A DNA stretch of 64,000 nt, taken from Halopseudomonas sp002296055 (GTDB taxonomy: Bacteria; Pseudomonadota; Gammaproteobacteria; Pseudomonadales; Pseudomonadaceae). The position numbers and the translations under genes were made by a program. The stretch is taken from the NCBI RefSeq assembly GCF_050876985.1, contig NZ_JBPAPP010000002.1; one strand, written 5' to 3'. Position 1 is the first letter of the stretch. Every line of letters begins with the position of its first letter. The notes beneath the pieces are model-generated. The model ran no database searches, was not told the origin of the DNA, and worked only from the letters and a program-made list of their open reading frames with translations. Shown piece after piece: positions 62,387-64,000 of the stretch.

Positions 62387-63383
62387 CGTCTTTGTTACCA
62401 CTGCTGACTGGCGCACAGGCAAGGCCCTGCGCGACATACGTCAGCGGGTATTCATTGACGAACAACAGGTTCCCGAGGACCTGGAGTGGGACGCGCTGGA
62501 TGAAACAGCCACCCACTTTCTCCTGTATCGAGCCGAGCAGCCGGTCGGCACCGGCCGGTTGCTCAGCGACGGTCACATAGGGCGTATCGCCATCCTGCCA
62601 GAGCATCGTGGTGCCGGGCTGGGCGATCAATTGATGCGCGCCATTATCGAACACGCCCAGGCCCAGGGCATGGATGAGCTATTGCTCAGCGCCCAGACCC
62701 ACGCCATTGCGTTCTATCAGCGTCTTGGCTTCAGCGTCTGCTCTGAGGTCTACCTGGACGCCGGGATTGATCACCAGGACATGTGCTGGAAAGCCAGCGA
62801 TCAGGTGGAGCATTCGCTCGCCGACATCGAGTTTGTCTCCCCCGGGCGCTTCAGCATCCTCAACCCGGACACCGAGTCCGAGCAGGCTACGCGCTACCCC
62901 GAAGACGACCCGGCGCTGACCCCGCTCAACGAGGGCAACGCCCAGGCGCTGCTCAACGAGCTGGTAACCGCTTGTCGCCAGCAACTGCTGGTATTCGCCC
63001 CGGAGCAGGCCGCCTGGCTGTTTAAGCGACGCGATTTCATCGGCGCCTGCGAAGCACTCATTGCCCGCAATCCGAAAGCCCAGATACGCATTCTGCTGCA
63101 GAGCATTGACCCGGATTTTCTCTCCGGCCATACGCCGCTAGCGCTGGCCCATCGCTTTCCCAGCCTGTGCCAGCTAAGACGTCAGCACCCTGACCTGCCA
63201 CTCCAGGCCCATGTACAGGTCATCAGCGACGACCGCGGATTTCTCATGCTACCCAAGACACGTCAGCGCGACGGCTTCGTGCGGCGCGATAGCCCCGATC
63301 AGGCTAAACGCTGGGGTGATCGCTTCAATGAACTCTGGGCAAGCAGCCAAACCGACCCGGCACTGAGGAGGTTTCTACTGTGA
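62379..63383 (+). CDS. GNAT acetyltransferase with C-terminal DUF7931-like domain
   Basis: 334 aa. Residues 1-145 form a GNAT domain (RIAILPEHRGAGLGDQLMRA, then AIAFYQRLGF). The C-terminal ~180 residues are a separate domain with repeated hydrophobic patterns (ACRQQLLVFAPEQAAWLFKR and so on) of unknown function, seen in Pseudomonas relatives after GNAT. Overlaps roxA by 8 bases and the next gene by 4, so it is one operon. Target unknown; its link with the ribosome oxygenase suggests a ribosomal or tRNA target, which is inference. Confidence 0.87.
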   Translation: MNDVFVTTADWRTGKALRDIRQRVFIDEQQVPEDLEWDALDETATHFLLYRAEQPVGTGRLLSDGHIGRIAILPEHRGAGLGDQLMRAIIEHAQAQGMDELLLSAQTHAIAFYQRLGFSVCSEVYLDAGIDHQDMCWKASDQVEHSLADIEFVSPGRFSILNPDTESEQATRYPEDDPALTPLNEGNAQALLNELVTACRQQLLVFAPEQAAWLFKRRDFIGACEALIARNPKAQIRILLQSIDPDFLSGHTPLALAHRFPSLCQLRRQHPDLPLQAHVQVISDDRGFLMLPKTRQRDGFVRRDSPDQAKRWGDRFNELWASSQTDPALRRFLL

Positions 63384-64000
63384 AGTCAGGCATGCTCAAA
63401 CTACTGTGCTGGATGACGCTCTCCATCGCCACCCTGATGGCCAATGCCGCGCCGACTACCGAGATTGTGCCGCTGGGCTACAACATGGCCGAAAACATCA
63501 TCCCCGCCATCCAGCCGATGTTGCAATCCAACGAGCGGGTGTCAGCTTACGGCAACCAGCTGCTGATACGCGCAGAACCGCAGCGCATTGACGAAATCAA
63601 AGCGCTGGTCGGCCAATTGGACACTCAGCCTTCCCGGCTGATGATCAGCGTTGCCAACTCCGGCAGTAGCAGCGGCAGCAGCGGTGGCTACCGGGTTGAT
63701 GGCAGCATCGACACCGGGCCAGCCGAGATCATCATCGGAAACCCAGACAATCACGGTAACAGCGCACGCATCATCAACCGGCGTACCTATGGCAGCAACG
63801 ATGGCGTTCGCCAGGTTATGGCTAGCGAAGGCTACCCGGTACTGATTCAGGGTGGGCAAAGCGTGCCCATCACCACCAGAACCACCAATGTCTACGGCCA
63901 GGTCATTGAGCAAACCCAATACCAGGACGTAACCCAGGGCTTTTACGCCACTGTGCAGCTGAGCGGCGACATGGCGACCATCACCCTCAGTGCCAACAAC
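63380..64000 (+). CDS. secretin-like periplasmic protein, cut by window edge
   Basis: At least 207 codons, running off the right edge. The GTG at 63380 has GAGGAG upstream by 9 bases; an ATG at 63392 is an alternative. A signal peptide (about 1-27, ending NAA) is followed by a secretin N-terminal NolW-like fold (EIVPLGYNMAENIIPAIQPM, LLIRAEPQRIDEIKALVGQL) and then a Gly/Ser-rich segment and a second beta domain (VRQVMASEGYPVLIQGGQSV). It looks like the start of a short secretin-type protein with no pilus genes in sight. Confidence 0.75.
   Translation, partial: MKSGMLKLLCWMTLSIATLMANAAPTTEIVPLGYNMAENIIPAIQPMLQSNERVSAYGNQLLIRAEPQRIDEIKALVGQLDTQPSRLMISVANSGSSSGSSGGYRVDGSIDTGPAEIIIGNPDNHGNSARIINRRTYGSNDGVRQVMASEGYPVLIQGGQSVPITTRTTNVYGQVIEQTQYQDVTQGFYATVQLSGDMATITLSANN

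Overview
The window looks like a chromosomal segment of a gammaproteobacterium of the Pseudomonadaceae, possibly of the marine Halopseudomonas lineage. The evidence is the gene order clpA/clpS/cspD/icd/nudix/mnmA/hflD/purB, a complete cyoABCDE operon, high-GC codon use in the backbone, and an imelysin/di-haem/imelysin/DUF1513 iron operon. The genus is inferred from gene content and synteny read by eye, not from a search.

Layout. (1) 1-4913 is the right end of a mobile island. It holds an IS110 transposase running off the left edge, an IS110 non-coding end with paired stem-loop-like repeats (candidate bridge RNA), fragments of IS3-, IS2- and IS66-type transposases, a tyrosine recombinase followed by a run of hairpins, an AT-rich gene-free stretch, and a P4-type integrase interrupted by one in-frame TAG. 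The island ends at a 57-bp copy of the 3' part of a tRNA-Leu(UAA) gene, which I read as the attachment site. (2) 5076-9641: a 58-aa membrane protein, a MASE2 diguanylate cyclase, a FhuA-like TonB receptor and its AraC-type regulator, with weak Fur-box candidates. (3) 9728-14255: UDP-glucose dehydrogenase, glutathione reductase, a TRIC-like channel, a PCu(A)C copper chaperone and a PilZ protein. (4) 14273-19390: Fur-type iron operon. (5) 19497-26571: dodecin, a lumazine synthase under an FMN riboswitch, an MFS transporter, a Baeyer-Villiger-type monooxygenase with a 3-hydroxyacyl-CoA dehydrogenase-like enzyme, and an SSS transporter under a TPP riboswitch. (6) 26727-30972: hexose-6-P mutarotase, an octahaem-TPR protein, an acetyltransferase and a truncated haemoglobin. 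(7) 31522-36326: cyoABCDE. (8) 36363-45037: hydrolase, PACE efflux pump with divergent LysR regulator, periplasmic binding protein, GGDEF-EAL protein, CHASE hybrid kinase and thiol peroxidase. (9) 45111-50512: tamAB. (10) 50602-50866: a MITE-like element with nested palindromes. (11) 50951-64000: core housekeeping genes (xthA, clpA, clpS, cspD, icd, nudix, mnmA, hflD, EamA, purB, roxA, GNAT) and a secretin-like protein cut by the right edge.

Shared themes are iron and haem (receptor, imelysin operon, octahaem protein, haemoglobin, cyo), cofactor-sensing RNAs (FMN, TPP), c-di-GMP signalling (two GGDEF proteins and one PilZ protein) and outer-membrane biogenesis (TamAB). The most unusual material is in the left 5 kb and in the palindromic element near 50.7 kb. 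I found no clearly new multi-gene system. The best candidates for novelty are the IS110 non-coding RNA region, the hairpin run next to the tyrosine recombinase, and the octahaem-TPR/GNAT pair.
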